The position numbers were made by a program, and so were the translations under genes. From Nocardioides sp. zg-1230 (GTDB lineage Bacteria > Actinomycetota > Actinomycetes > Propionibacteriales > Nocardioidaceae), in the NCBI RefSeq assembly GCF_013155335.1, contig NZ_JABJQZ010000008.1, positions 1 to 64,000 of the forward strand: a stretch of DNA of 64,000 bases, in the 5' to 3' direction. Below are positions 25,369-33,609 of the stretch, piece by piece (the stretch's first letter is position 1; each line of letters opens with the position of its first letter). The notes beneath the pieces were generated by a model that was not told the origin of the DNA, made no database searches, and worked only from the letters and a program-made list of their open reading frames with translations.

Positions 25369-26478
25369 GTGAAGTACTCCCACGGACGCGTCGTCGACGT
25401 CACGACCCTGGCCGACCTCGACCGGAGGCTCGCTGCCGGAGCGCAGTCGCTCGCCGGCTGGCGGGTGGTCGGCCTGGACCTCACCGGCCGCGGCCCGGCC
25501 CTGCTCGAGCGGTCGCTCGGCCAGGCCCTGTTCCTCGGCTGTGAGTTCGCGGACGGCGACGACGACGACGTACGCCGTGCGGGCGCGATCGTGCTGCACG
25601 ACATCCCGGGCATCCCGGTCGACACCTACCGGGCGTCCCTCTACTCCCCCGGCGACCTCTACGACGCGCCCCGCTACGACGACACCCTCGACGCGCGCAC
25701 CTACGCCTGGTCGCGGCACGGCACGAGCCCGGAGGACACGCTCGCGATGGCGCTGCACGACCACCACGTCGACGCAGCCCTGGCGACGTGGGTGGCCGAC
25801 CGCGAGGTCGTCGGGGTCATGGGCGGGCACGCCCTGGAGCGCGGCAGCACGGCGTACGCCGCCGCCGCCCGTCTCGGCCACGCGCTCGGCGACCACCTGA
25901 CCGTGGCCACCGGCGGAGGGCCCGGCGCGATGGAGGCGGCCAACCTCGGGGCGTTCGTGCCCGACGGCCTCGACGACGCGTTGGCCCGTCTCGTCGCGGT
26001 CCCGTCGTTCCAGCCCGACGTGGGCGCCTGGGCAGGTGTCGCCCTCGACGTCGTGCGCGACACCGCCGGCGGCCGGGAGTCGCTCGGCATCCCGACGTGG
26101 CACTACGGCCACGAGCCGCCCAACGTCTTCGCCACGTCGATCGCGAAGTTCTTCGCCAACGCACCGCGCGAGGCGCTGCTGCTCGAGGTGTGCACCGCGG
26201 GGATCGTCTTCCTGCCGGGCGCCGGTGGCACCGTGCAGGAGATCTTCCAGGACGCCTGCGAGAACTACTACGCCGGTCGGACCGCCGTGGCGCCGATGGT
26301 GCTCCTCGGCCGCCGCTACTGGACCGAGGAGCTGCCTGTCTGGCCGCTGCTCCAGGCGCTGGCCGCCGGTCGGGTGATGGAGCCCTTCGTCCACCTCGTC
26401 GACACGGTCGAGGAGGCCGTGGAGGTGGTGCGGGAGACGGTCAGCCGGCGCGACGGCGACTCGCGGGCGGCGCGCTGA
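25369..26478 (+). CDS. LOG-family Rossmann-fold protein
   Basis: A 369-residue protein. The C-terminal 220 residues carry the LOG (formerly lysine decarboxylase) signature: TGGGPGAMEAAN and PGAGGTVQEIF, the nucleotide phosphoribohydrolase active-site motifs. The N-terminal 130 residues are an extra domain (SLAGWRVVGLDLTGRGPALLE) seen in larger bacterial members. Family enzymes split nucleoside 5'-monophosphates into base and ribose phosphate, sometimes making cytokinin-like bases; the substrate here is unknown. GTG 25369 is fixed by TAGGTT 6 bases upstream. Its last 38 bases overlap the end of the convergent glycosyltransferase gene. Confidence 0.87.
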   Translation: MKYSHGRVVDVTTLADLDRRLAAGAQSLAGWRVVGLDLTGRGPALLERSLGQALFLGCEFADGDDDDVRRAGAIVLHDIPGIPVDTYRASLYSPGDLYDAPRYDDTLDARTYAWSRHGTSPEDTLAMALHDHHVDAALATWVADREVVGVMGGHALERGSTAYAAAARLGHALGDHLTVATGGGPGAMEAANLGAFVPDGLDDALARLVAVPSFQPDVGAWAGVALDVVRDTAGGRESLGIPTWHYGHEPPNVFATSIAKFFANAPREALLLEVCTAGIVFLPGAGGTVQEIFQDACENYYAGRTAVAPMVLLGRRYWTEELPVWPLLQALAAGRVMEPFVHLVDTVEEAVEVVRETVSRRDGDSRAAR

Positions 26479-27658
26479 CGTCGCGGTAGTGGCTCACCAG
26501 CAGGTCGTTGACCGCCTGCCAGGTCCTTCCCTGCACGCTCTGCCGGGCGGCCAGCGCCATCCGGCGCCGGAGCACGGGCTGGTTCACGAGCCGCTCTACG
26601 TGGGCCACCAGCTCGTCCGCGTCACCCGGCTCGTAGAGATGGCCGGCGACGGTGTCGGCCACCACGTCGATCGGACCGCCCGAGCGGGGCGCGACCACCG
26701 GCACGCCGCTGGCCAGGGCCTCCTGGGCGGACTGGCAGTAGGTCTCGTGGCGTCCCGTGTGGACGAAGACGTCGAGGGTGGCGTAGGCCCGGGCGAGCTC
26801 GTCGTCGTGCAGGACACCGAGGAACGCGGCACCGGGCAGCAGCCTCCGCAGGCGGGCCTCGTCCGGCCCGCCGCCGACCAGCACGAGGCGCACGCCCGGG
26901 AGGCGGTCGACGTGGGCGAGGAGCTCGAGCTCCTTCTCCGGCGCGAGGCGGCCGACGTACCCCACGAGCGCCTCGCCGTGCGGGGCCAGCTCGGCGTGCA
27001 GCGACTCGTCGCGCTTCGCCGGCTCGAAGAGCACCTGGTCGACCCCGCGCGGCCAGCGGGAGACGGCGTCCACGCCGAGCCGGGCGAGCTGCTCGATGCT
27101 GGCCGTCGACGGGGCGAGGGTGCGGTCGACGCCGAGGTGGATCTGCCGGGTCAGCGCCTCCATCGCGCGGGCGCCGCCGGGGACGGCGTACCGGTCCGCG
27201 AACCCGACCAGGTCGGTCTGGTAGATCGCGACGGTGGGGATGCCGAGCGAGCGGGCCGCCCTCGCCGCCTGGTAGCCGAGGGTCGCCGGTGAGGCGATGT
27301 GCACGACGTCGGGACGGAAGCGCTCCATCGCTGCGCGCAGCCGGCGCCGCGTCTCGAGCCCGATGCGGAAGTCGGCGTAGAACGGCAGGCTCGCGCCACG
27401 GGCGAGGGTGACCGGGAAGCCGGCGTACGTCGCCGGGCCGGTGGGCGCGACCAGCTCGGCCACGTGACCCTCGGCCGCCAGGTGCTCCAGCACGCGGCGC
27501 ACGGAGTTGGTGACGCCGTTGACCTGGGGCAGGAAGGACTCGGTCACCACCAGCACGCGGAGCCGGTCGCCTCGCGACGGCGTCGGCAGGTCGGGCGCGA
27601 GGGGGACGACGGTGGCCGGGACGGTGCGGCTGTGACGCCGCCTCTCGAGCAGGTCCAT
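26441..27658 (-). CDS. GT4-family glycosyltransferase (MgtA-like mannosyltransferase)
   Basis: A 405-residue GT-B enzyme. The N-terminal Rossmann domain starts at LRVLVVTESFLPQVNGVTNSV, typical of GDP-mannose-dependent alpha-mannosyltransferases that build cell-envelope glycolipids. The C-terminal donor-binding domain has GYVGRLAPEKELE and the E-x7-E motif in ETYCQSAQEALASGVPVV. No membrane segment, so it would work at the cytosolic membrane face. Donor and acceptor are inferred. ATG 27658 is preferred over longer frames because TAGCGT lies 7 bases upstream. The 3' end overlaps the LOG gene. Confidence 0.87.
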   Translation of the reverse strand: MDLLERRRHSRTVPATVVPLAPDLPTPSRGDRLRVLVVTESFLPQVNGVTNSVRRVLEHLAAEGHVAELVAPTGPATYAGFPVTLARGASLPFYADFRIGLETRRRLRAAMERFRPDVVHIASPATLGYQAARAARSLGIPTVAIYQTDLVGFADRYAVPGGARAMEALTRQIHLGVDRTLAPSTASIEQLARLGVDAVSRWPRGVDQVLFEPAKRDESLHAELAPHGEALVGYVGRLAPEKELELLAHVDRLPGVRLVLVGGGPDEARLRRLLPGAAFLGVLHDDELARAYATLDVFVHTGRHETYCQSAQEALASGVPVVAPRSGGPIDVVADTVAGHLYEPGDADELVAHVERLVNQPVLRRRMALAARQSVQGRTWQAVNDLLVSHYRDVSAPPASRRRAG

Positions 27659-27665
27659 GCCACGG

Positions 27666-27671
27666 ACGCTA
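27666..27671 (-). promoter_or_regulatory. -10 element of a leaderless promoter (glycosyltransferase)
   Basis: TAGCGT on the minus strand, 7 bases before ATG 27658. Confidence 0.5.
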
Positions 27672-27759
27672 GGAAGCGCGCCGCAACGCCACGTCCTGTC
27701 CGAGCAGACGACACGTGAACGGTCCCCGACGCTGCGGTGCGCGGTCCAGCCCGCTGGCG

Positions 27760-28884
27760 CTACTCCTTGGCGGCGAGCTGGCCGCAGGCGCCGTCGATCT
27801 CGCGGCCGCGGGTGTCGCGGACCGTGGTGGGGATGCCCTTGGCCTCGAGCCGGCGGACGAACTCGCGCTCGTCGGCCGGGTCGGACGCCGTCCACTTCGA
27901 GCCCTCGATGGGGTTGAGCGGGATGAGGTTGACGTGCACCCACCCCCAGTCGCCGTAGGAGTTGAGCACGTCGCCGAGCAGGTCGGCCCGGTGGGCCTGG
28001 TCGTTGATGCCGCGCATCATGGCGTACTCGATGGAGACGCGGCGCTTGGTCTTCGCTGCGTAGTTCCAGGCCGCCTCGACGGTCTCAGCGACCGAGAAGC
28101 GGGTGTTGATGGGGACCAGCTCGTTGCGGAGCTCGTCGTCGGGCGCGTGGAGGCTGAGGGCGAGCGTGACCGGGATGCCCTCGTCGGCGAGCTGGTTGAT
28201 GCGCGGGACGAGCCCGACGGTGGAGACGGTGACGCCGCGGGCGCTCATCCCGAGCCCGGCCGGGGACGGGTCGGTGAGGCGGCGTACGGCCCCGATGACG
28301 GCCTTGTAGTTGGCCAACGGCTCACCCATGCCCATGAACACGACGTTGGACACGCGGCCCGGCCCGCCGGGCACCTCGCCGCGGGCGAGCGACCGGGCAC
28401 CTGCGACGACCTGCTCGACGATCTCGGCGGTCGACATGTTGCGCTGCAGGCCGCCCATCCCCGTCGCGCAGAACGGGCATGCCATGCCGCAGCCCGCCTG
28501 GCTGGAGACGCAGATGGTGGCGCGGTCGGGGTAGCGCATGAGCACCGACTCGACCAGCGCGCCGTCGAAGAGCTTCCACAGGGTCTTGCGCGTGGTGCCC
28601 CGGTCGGCCTCCATGATGCGCAGCGGCGTCATGAGGTCGGGCAGCAGGGCGCCGACGAGGTCGTCACGCTGCCCGGCGGGCAGGTCGGTCATCTCGGCCG
28701 GGTCGTCGACGAGGCGGGCGAAGTAGTGGTTCGACAGCTGCTTGGCCCGGAACCCGGGCAGGCCCATCTCCTCCAGGCGCGCCTTGCGGCCGGCCTCGTC
28801 GAGGTCGGCGAGGTGCGGCGGCGGCTTCTTGCGCCCGCGCGGCTCGTCCATGACGAGGGGAAGGGTCTTGATCGGCTCGGTCAT
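27760..28884 (-). CDS. rlmN: Dual-specificity 23S rRNA/tRNA adenine-C2 methyltransferase
   Basis: A radical-SAM enzyme that methylates A2503 of 23S rRNA and A37 of some tRNAs. The 374-residue protein has the CGMACPFCATG cluster motif (CxxxCxxC), the GMGEP SAM-binding motif and a C-terminal Cys in DGACGQL that serves as the second catalytic cysteine. ATG 28884 matches family length. It lies downstream of the cdsA-frr-pyrH region as in other actinobacteria, but here three extra genes separate it from cdsA. Confidence 0.96.
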   Translation of the reverse strand: MTEPIKTLPLVMDEPRGRKKPPPHLADLDEAGRKARLEEMGLPGFRAKQLSNHYFARLVDDPAEMTDLPAGQRDDLVGALLPDLMTPLRIMEADRGTTRKTLWKLFDGALVESVLMRYPDRATICVSSQAGCGMACPFCATGMGGLQRNMSTAEIVEQVVAGARSLARGEVPGGPGRVSNVVFMGMGEPLANYKAVIGAVRRLTDPSPAGLGMSARGVTVSTVGLVPRINQLADEGIPVTLALSLHAPDDELRNELVPINTRFSVAETVEAAWNYAAKTKRRVSIEYAMMRGINDQAHRADLLGDVLNSYGDWGWVHVNLIPLNPIEGSKWTASDPADEREFVRRLEAKGIPTTVRDTRGREIDGACGQLAAKE

Positions 28885-28937
28885 CGCCCCCGATCCTCCC
28901 ATCCCCCGGGCGTGGGGGCCATTCAGCGGGTCACGCC

Positions 28938-29285
28938 TCAGGCGTCGACCATGAAGTAGAGCACGAGGGAGGCGACACCACCGACGACGAGGGCGGTGAC
29001 GATCATGCCCACGAACATGAACTGGGCGAAGCGCCGGGTCTTGCGCATCACGAGCATCGCGATCGGCAGGGCCAGCGCGAGGAGCACGAACGGGAACAGC
29101 CGCTCGGCGGTCTCGTGGCTGAACAGCAGCCGCAGCACCCCCGCGAAGGCGCCCGGCAGGGCAGTGACGAAGAGCATCCCGGCGAAGAAGCCGGTGATGC
29201 CCGCGAACGTGGGGTGGCTGTGGTGCCACCACTCGAAGTGCCGGTCCTGCGACACCTCGTGCTCCTGCGCCTGTTCGGTCTCCAC
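28938..29285 (-). CDS. Small membrane protein, unknown function
   Basis: A 115-residue protein with a hydrophilic N-terminus rich in Glu and His (about 1-27) and three predicted transmembrane helices, roughly residues 28-52, 63-82 and 90-112, with a short basic loop (MRKTRRF) between the second and third. I do not recognise a family. GTG 29285 is set by TAGGCT 6 bases upstream. Fifty-three bases separate it from rlmN, so they may share a transcript. Confidence 0.65.
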   Translation of the reverse strand: METEQAQEHEVSQDRHFEWWHHSHPTFAGITGFFAGMLFVTALPGAFAGVLRLLFSHETAERLFPFVLLALALPIAMLVMRKTRRFAQFMFVGMIVTALVVGGVASLVLYFMVDA

Positions 29286-29291
29286 GCCACC

Positions 29292-29297
29292 AGCCTA
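29292..29297 (-). promoter_or_regulatory. -10 element of a leaderless promoter (small membrane protein)
   Basis: TAGGCT on the minus strand, 6 bases before GTG 29285. Confidence 0.5.
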
Positions 29298-29361
29298 GGC
29301 GCTCGCATCTCCCCTGCTGCGCGGGGCTCGCGGTGACACGTCCACCGGCTGGGAGGGACCG

Positions 29362-29874
29362 TCAGGTCTCCACCGTCATCAGGTCGGGCATCGCGAGCGC
29401 ACTCCAGCGCTCCAGGTCCGGGGGCTCGCCGGTGAGGTCCGCGACGACGAGCGTCCACGCCGTGCCGTGTCCCACGAGCACCACGTCCTCGCCGCCGTGC
29501 ACCTCCAGGACCCGGCGTACGGCGGGGACGACGCGTGCACGACAGGCATCGAGCGGCTCCCACCCGTCGGCCGCCGGCTCGCCCGGGCGCGCGAAGGCGC
29601 GTCGGACGGTGCCGGCGAAGTCGTCGATCCACTCCCCCGACCGCACGTGCTCGCCGAGGTCGGGCAGCACCCCGACCTCGGCGTCGGTCAGGAGCTGGGC
29701 GGTCTGCATCGCCTTCGGCTCGGCGGAGCAGAACCACGCCGCTCGCCGAGGCAGCCGACCCGAGGAGCGCAGCGCCCACACGTCGTCGTACGTCGCCGGG
29801 TCGAGCTCCCACTCGGCTGCTGGCACGCCCGGGACCATCGCGGGACGGCCGTGCCGGACCAGGTACAGGGTCAT
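29362..29874 (-). CDS. Histidine-phosphatase family protein
   Basis: A 170-residue member of the phosphoglycerate-mutase-like superfamily. The catalytic motif LVRHGRP is at residues 5-11, a Glu-containing EHVRSGEW segment follows, and the second catalytic His is in VLVGHGTAW. It could be a phosphatase acting on a small metabolite or sugar phosphate; the substrate is unknown. The ATG overlaps the stop of the upstream SDR gene (ATGA), so the pair are co-translated and may work in one pathway. Confidence 0.88.
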   Translation of the reverse strand: MTLYLVRHGRPAMVPGVPAAEWELDPATYDDVWALRSSGRLPRRAAWFCSAEPKAMQTAQLLTDAEVGVLPDLGEHVRSGEWIDDFAGTVRRAFARPGEPAADGWEPLDACRARVVPAVRRVLEVHGGEDVVLVGHGTAWTLVVADLTGEPPDLERWSALAMPDLMTVET

Positions 29875-30647
29875 GACGCCAGGAACTCGCGCGCCCCACG
29901 CAGGCGCGTCGTGAGGACGGTCGAGGCCAGGCGGGAGTCGAGGCGTACGTCGACGGGGCCGGGGAGCCCCGCGCGGCTCGTTCCCCGCAACACGTCGGGG
30001 TCCAGCCCGTCGCGCCGCGCGATGAGGCGACCCAGCTCCAGCCGGCTCATCGCCTCCGCACCCGCGACGTGCATCACGCCCCGGTAGTCGCCGACTGCGA
30101 GCTCGACGAGGGCAGCAGCGAGGTCGCCGACGTGCACCGGGCACCGCCCCTCGTCGTCGAACAGCGCACCCTCCGCTCCGCCTGCGAGAGCATGGACGAG
30201 CCGTTCGTGCTGTGACGCGCCGTCCCCCAGGATCAGGGAGGTGCGTGCCACCACGACGTCCTCGCAGGCGGCCAGCGCGGTCGTCTCGGCTGCCGCCTTC
30301 GCCGCTCCGTAGGCGGTGATCGGATCAGGGTGGGCCGTCTCGTCGTAGTGGACGTCGTCGCCGGAGAAGACGACGTCGCTCGACACCAGCACCAGCCGCG
30401 CGTCGTACGCCGCCGCGGCCAGCGCCACGTGCGCCGCCCCCGTGGCGGTGACGGCCCAGTCGAACTGGACGTAGGCCGTGTGGATCACGGCGTCGGGCCG
30501 GCAGGTCTCCAGGAGCACGTCCACGGCAGCAGGGTCGCGGACGTCGCAGTCCGCCGAGGCGACCGCGACGACGTCGTGTCCGTCCGCGGCCGCGACGACG
30601 TGGCGCCCCAGGTAACCGGTACGACCACCGGTGACGAGCAGGCGCAT
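29871..30647 (-). CDS. NAD(P)-dependent SDR, RmlD/epimerase-like
   Basis: A 258-residue extended short-chain dehydrogenase. The nucleotide loop is LLVTGGRTGYLGRH, slightly divergent from GxxGxxG; the active-site Tyr and Lys are in AYGAAKAAAE, preceded by LVLVSSDVVFSG. Overall it resembles dTDP-4-dehydrorhamnose reductase-like sugar-nucleotide enzymes. The ATG overlaps the cdsA stop by one base (TGATG) and its stop overlaps the phosphatase start. It sits in an otherwise conserved cdsA-rlmN interval, so it looks like a lineage-specific insertion. Confidence 0.85.
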   Translation of the reverse strand: MRLLVTGGRTGYLGRHVVAAADGHDVVAVASADCDVRDPAAVDVLLETCRPDAVIHTAYVQFDWAVTATGAAHVALAAAAYDARLVLVSSDVVFSGDDVHYDETAHPDPITAYGAAKAAAETTALAACEDVVVARTSLILGDGASQHERLVHALAGGAEGALFDDEGRCPVHVGDLAAALVELAVGDYRGVMHVAGAEAMSRLELGRLIARRDGLDPDVLRGTSRAGLPGPVDVRLDSRLASTVLTTRLRGAREFLAS

Positions 30648-31546
30648 CAGAAGACGAGGTAGTAGAGGACCAGCCAGATCGGGGCGACGGTGGCCAGCAG
30701 CGAGTCGAGCCGGTCCATCAGCCCGCCGTGACCGGGGATGACCTGGCTCATGTCCTTGATCCCGAGGTCACGCTTCATCACCGACTCGCAGAGGTCTCCG
30801 AGGGTCGCCATGACCGCGGCGATCACTCCGAGGAGGACGCCGACCCACCAGTCGCCACCGAGGAACGAGGACACCAGCCAGACGCCGACCGCGATGGTGG
30901 CGACCATGGAGCCGGCGAAGCCCTCCCACGACTTCTTGGGCGAGATGACCCGGGCCATCGGGTGCTTGCCGAACAGGACGCCGGCGACGTAGCCGCCGGT
31001 GTCGGAGGCGACGGTGATGGCGATGAAGGTGATCACGCCCCGCACACCGGGGTCGTCGACGTCCAGCCCGAACGCGGGGGCGGTGCCGCCCTCGCCGAGC
31101 AGCAGCGCAACGAAGGAGGCCAGGAACGGCACGTAGACGAGGGTGAAGACCGACGCGGTGGCGTTCTTGACGTAGCCGTCGACGCCGCGCCGCAGCAGCC
31201 ACAGCATGATGACGAGCGCGGTGACGGCGGTCGCGGTGACCAGAGCCGGCGCCCCCCAGACGTAGGCCACGACGACCATCACCACGCCACCGAGCATCAG
31301 GGGCTGCTCGGGGATGTCGACGCCCTTGGCCGACAGGCCCCGGTGCAGCTCCCAGACGGCGATCACGACCGCGATCGCCACGATGCCCATGAAGGCGGGC
31401 TTCCAGAACAGCAGCGACACCAGGATCGCCGCGACGAGGACGACCGCCGAGATCACGGCAGCACGCAGGTCGCGACCGGCGCGACCGTGGTCCTTGGGCG
31501 CCTTCGGTTGCGGAGCCGGCGCCGCCGGTGGGTCAGGTGTGGTCAT
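30647..31546 (-). CDS. cdsA: Phosphatidate cytidylyltransferase
   Basis: Makes CDP-diacylglycerol from phosphatidic acid and CTP, the branch point to phosphatidylinositol, phosphatidylglycerol and cardiolipin. The 299-residue protein has about seven or eight transmembrane helices after a Pro-rich basic N-terminus, and the family signature near the C-terminus (ASDTGGYVAG, SPKKSWEGFAGS, DLCESVMKRDLGIKD). It follows frr by 12 bases, with no clear ribosome site, consistent with coupling. Confidence 0.95.
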   Translation of the reverse strand: MTTPDPPAAPAPQPKAPKDHGRAGRDLRAAVISAVVLVAAILVSLLFWKPAFMGIVAIAVVIAVWELHRGLSAKGVDIPEQPLMLGGVVMVVVAYVWGAPALVTATAVTALVIMLWLLRRGVDGYVKNATASVFTLVYVPFLASFVALLLGEGGTAPAFGLDVDDPGVRGVITFIAITVASDTGGYVAGVLFGKHPMARVISPKKSWEGFAGSMVATIAVGVWLVSSFLGGDWWVGVLLGVIAAVMATLGDLCESVMKRDLGIKDMSQVIPGHGGLMDRLDSLLATVAPIWLVLYYLVF

Positions 31547-31558
31547 CGACGGGGTGGC

Positions 31559-32116
31559 TCAGACCTCGAGCAGCTCGGCTTCCTTGTGCTTGAGCAACTC
31601 GTCGATCTTGTCCGTGTGGGTCTTGGTGAGGGCGTCGAGGCGCTTCTCCGCACCGGTGACGTCGTCCTTGCCGACCTCGCCGTCCTTCTCGAGCTTCTCG
31701 AGACCCTGCTTGGCGGTGCGACGCACGTTGCGGACCGACACCCGCCCGTCCTCGGCCTTCGCCTTGGCGAGCTTGATGTACTCCTTGCGGCGCTCCTCGG
31801 TCAGCTCGGGGAAGACGCAGCGCAGCACCTTGCCGTCGTTGGCCGGGTTGACCCCGAGGTCGGAGTCGCGGATGGCACGCTCGATGTTGCCCATCGCGCC
31901 GATGTCGAAGGGCTGGATGAGGATGGTGCGGGCGTCCTGCGAGGTGAAGCTCGCGAGCTGCTGCAGCGGGGTCTGGGTGCCGTAGTAGTCGGCCGTGATC
32001 TTGGCGAACATCGCCGGGTTGGCGCGGCCGGCCCGGATGGCGGCGAACTCCTCGCGCGTCGCCTCGACCGACTTGCCCATCTTGGCGTCGGCATCGTTCA
32101 TGACGTCGTTGATCAC
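31559..32116 (-). CDS. frr: Ribosome recycling factor
   Basis: With EF-G, splits post-termination ribosomes. The 185-residue protein has the three-helix bundle (SVEATREEFAAIRAGRANP, then the KAKAEDGRVSVRNVRR segment) and the small alpha/beta domain containing TPLQQLASF. Start is GTG with GAGGAG upstream. It lies in the conserved pyrH-frr-cdsA order. Confidence 0.97.
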   Translation of the reverse strand: MINDVMNDADAKMGKSVEATREEFAAIRAGRANPAMFAKITADYYGTQTPLQQLASFTSQDARTILIQPFDIGAMGNIERAIRDSDLGVNPANDGKVLRCVFPELTEERRKEYIKLAKAKAEDGRVSVRNVRRTAKQGLEKLEKDGEVGKDDVTGAEKRLDALTKTHTDKIDELLKHKEAELLEV

Positions 32117-32177
32117 GGTTGCTCTCTCTCCTCGTACGTCGTGGTGCTGGTGGCGCAGGCAGGGTGGGACGGCCCGG

Positions 32178-32891
32178 TCAGGCCGTGCTGCTCACCAGCG
32201 TGCCAATCTTCTCACCCCGCACCGCGCGCCCGATCGTGCCCGGCGTGGAGAGGTTGAAGAAGACGATGTCCATCTTGTTGTCGCGGGCCATGGCGATGCC
32301 GGTGGCGTCGGCGACCTTGAGGTCGCGCGCGAGGTACTCGTCGTAGCTGAGCCGGTCGAACTTCACCGCGTCCGGGTTGGTCTTGGGGTCGGAGTCGTAG
32401 ACGCCGTCGACACCCTGCTTGCCCATCAGGATCACCTCGCACCGCGTCTCCAGTGCACGCTGGGCGGCCACGGTGTCGGTGGAGAAGAACGGCATGCCGG
32501 CACCGGCGCCGAAGATCACGACGCGGCCCTTCTCCATGTGCCGGATCGCGCGGCGCGGGATGTAGGGCTCGGCGACCTGGCCCATCGTGATGGCGGTCTG
32601 CACGCGCGTCTCGACGCCGTGCTTCTCGATGAGGTCCTGGAGGGCGAGGCAGTTCATCACCGTGCCGAGCATGCCCATGTAGTCGGCACGGGCGCGCTCC
32701 ATGCCGCGCTGCTGGAGCTCGGCGCCGCGGAAGAAGTTGCCACCGCCCACGACGATCGCGATCTGGACGCCGGACTTGGCGACCTCGGCCACCTCGCCGG
32801 CGAGGGCGTTGATGACGTCGAGGTCCAACCCCACCTCGCCTCCACCGAACACCTCGCCGGAGAGCTTGAGCAGGACTCGGTTGTACGCCAC
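32178..32891 (-). CDS. pyrH: Uridylate kinase
   Basis: Phosphorylates UMP to UDP. The 237-residue amino-acid-kinase-fold protein begins LLKLSGEVFGG and has IVVGGGNFFRG (nucleotide phosphate loop), GAGAGMPFFSTDT and MARDNKMDI. Start is GTG with AAGGGA upstream. It is 61 bases before frr. In many bacteria it is allosterically controlled by UTP and GTP; nothing unusual is seen here. Confidence 0.97.
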   Translation of the reverse strand: MAYNRVLLKLSGEVFGGGEVGLDLDVINALAGEVAEVAKSGVQIAIVVGGGNFFRGAELQQRGMERARADYMGMLGTVMNCLALQDLIEKHGVETRVQTAITMGQVAEPYIPRRAIRHMEKGRVVIFGAGAGMPFFSTDTVAAQRALETRCEVILMGKQGVDGVYDSDPKTNPDAVKFDRLSYDEYLARDLKVADATGIAMARDNKMDIVFFNLSTPGTIGRAVRGEKIGTLVSSTA

Positions 32892-32968
32892 GTGGTTCCC
32901 TTCGCGCGCCTGGGTGGGTCATCCGAAACCTACCGGAACGGAGGGGGCCCGACGAACCCGCCAGTCCC

Positions 32969-32974
32969 TAGGGT
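32969..32974 (+). promoter_or_regulatory. -10 element of a leaderless promoter (gene at 32982)
   Basis: TAGGGT ends 7 bases before GTG 32982, with no ribosome site. Confidence 0.5.
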
Positions 32975-32981
32975 GGGCCGC

Positions 32982-33530
32982 GTGATCATCTTCGACGAGC
33001 TGGTGGACGTCCACTACGGGTTCATCCACGTCTTCTCCCTCGTCGACGACGACGAGTTCCCCCCGAGTGCGACGGGCGGGTTCGACGGCGACCCGGTCGG
33101 CCCGGTCATGGGCCAGGTGTGCGGGCTCGCCGGTGCCCGCATCCCGCACCAGCTCTCGCTCGTCACCGGCGTGCACACCGGCGACGTACCGCTGACGATC
33201 TCCTGGGACGAGGAGGAGCCTCCGCTCGACGAGGAGTGGACCGACGCGGTCGAGGTGTCGGTCGAGCTGCGCGGCACCACGCTCGCGCTCGAGACCTTCG
33301 AGGGCGGCTACGGAGCGACCGTGCCGCAGGCCGGCTGCCACCGCGCCCGCTACTGCGCGGCGGCGATGGACGAGGGCAACCGGGTCGACACCCCCGACGA
33401 GGGCGAGCAGGCGCCCGACCGCTACCTGCTGCAGCTCTGGCCCGCCCCGCAGGCACCGGAGGCCGTGGTGCGCGAGGGCAGCGAGATCGCGGCGTACTGG
33501 CACCGGGTGGCCCGCGGCGAGGAGGGCTGA
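32982..33530 (+). CDS. Hypothetical acidic protein
   Basis: A 182-residue soluble protein, strongly acidic and without signal peptide, membrane segment or known motif. It begins IIFDELVDVHYGFIHVF and has a predicted beta-rich core (VEVSVELRGTTLALETFEGGYG). Two Cys occur in GCHRARYCAA. It is encoded opposite to the surrounding tsf-pyrH-frr genes, and a strong hairpin follows it. The leaderless GTG start is supported by TAGGGT 7 bases upstream. I do not recognise the family. Confidence 0.65.
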   Translation: MIIFDELVDVHYGFIHVFSLVDDDEFPPSATGGFDGDPVGPVMGQVCGLAGARIPHQLSLVTGVHTGDVPLTISWDEEEPPLDEEWTDAVEVSVELRGTTLALETFEGGYGATVPQAGCHRARYCAAAMDEGNRVDTPDEGEQAPDRYLLQLWPAPQAPEAVVREGSEIAAYWHRVARGEEG

Positions 33531-33549
33531 GGCCCCGCGCCCCCGCACG

Positions 33550-33590
33550 CGACGAGGGGCCGTACGCCGGTGGCGTACGACCCCTCGTCG
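33550..33590. terminator. Bidirectional terminator between gene 33530 (+) and tsf (-)
   Basis: Arms 33550-33568 and 33572-33590 pair along 18 of 19 positions with a 3-base loop, located between two convergent stop codons. Confidence 0.8.
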
Positions 33591-33609
33591 GTGATCAGGT
33601 GGAGCTGGC

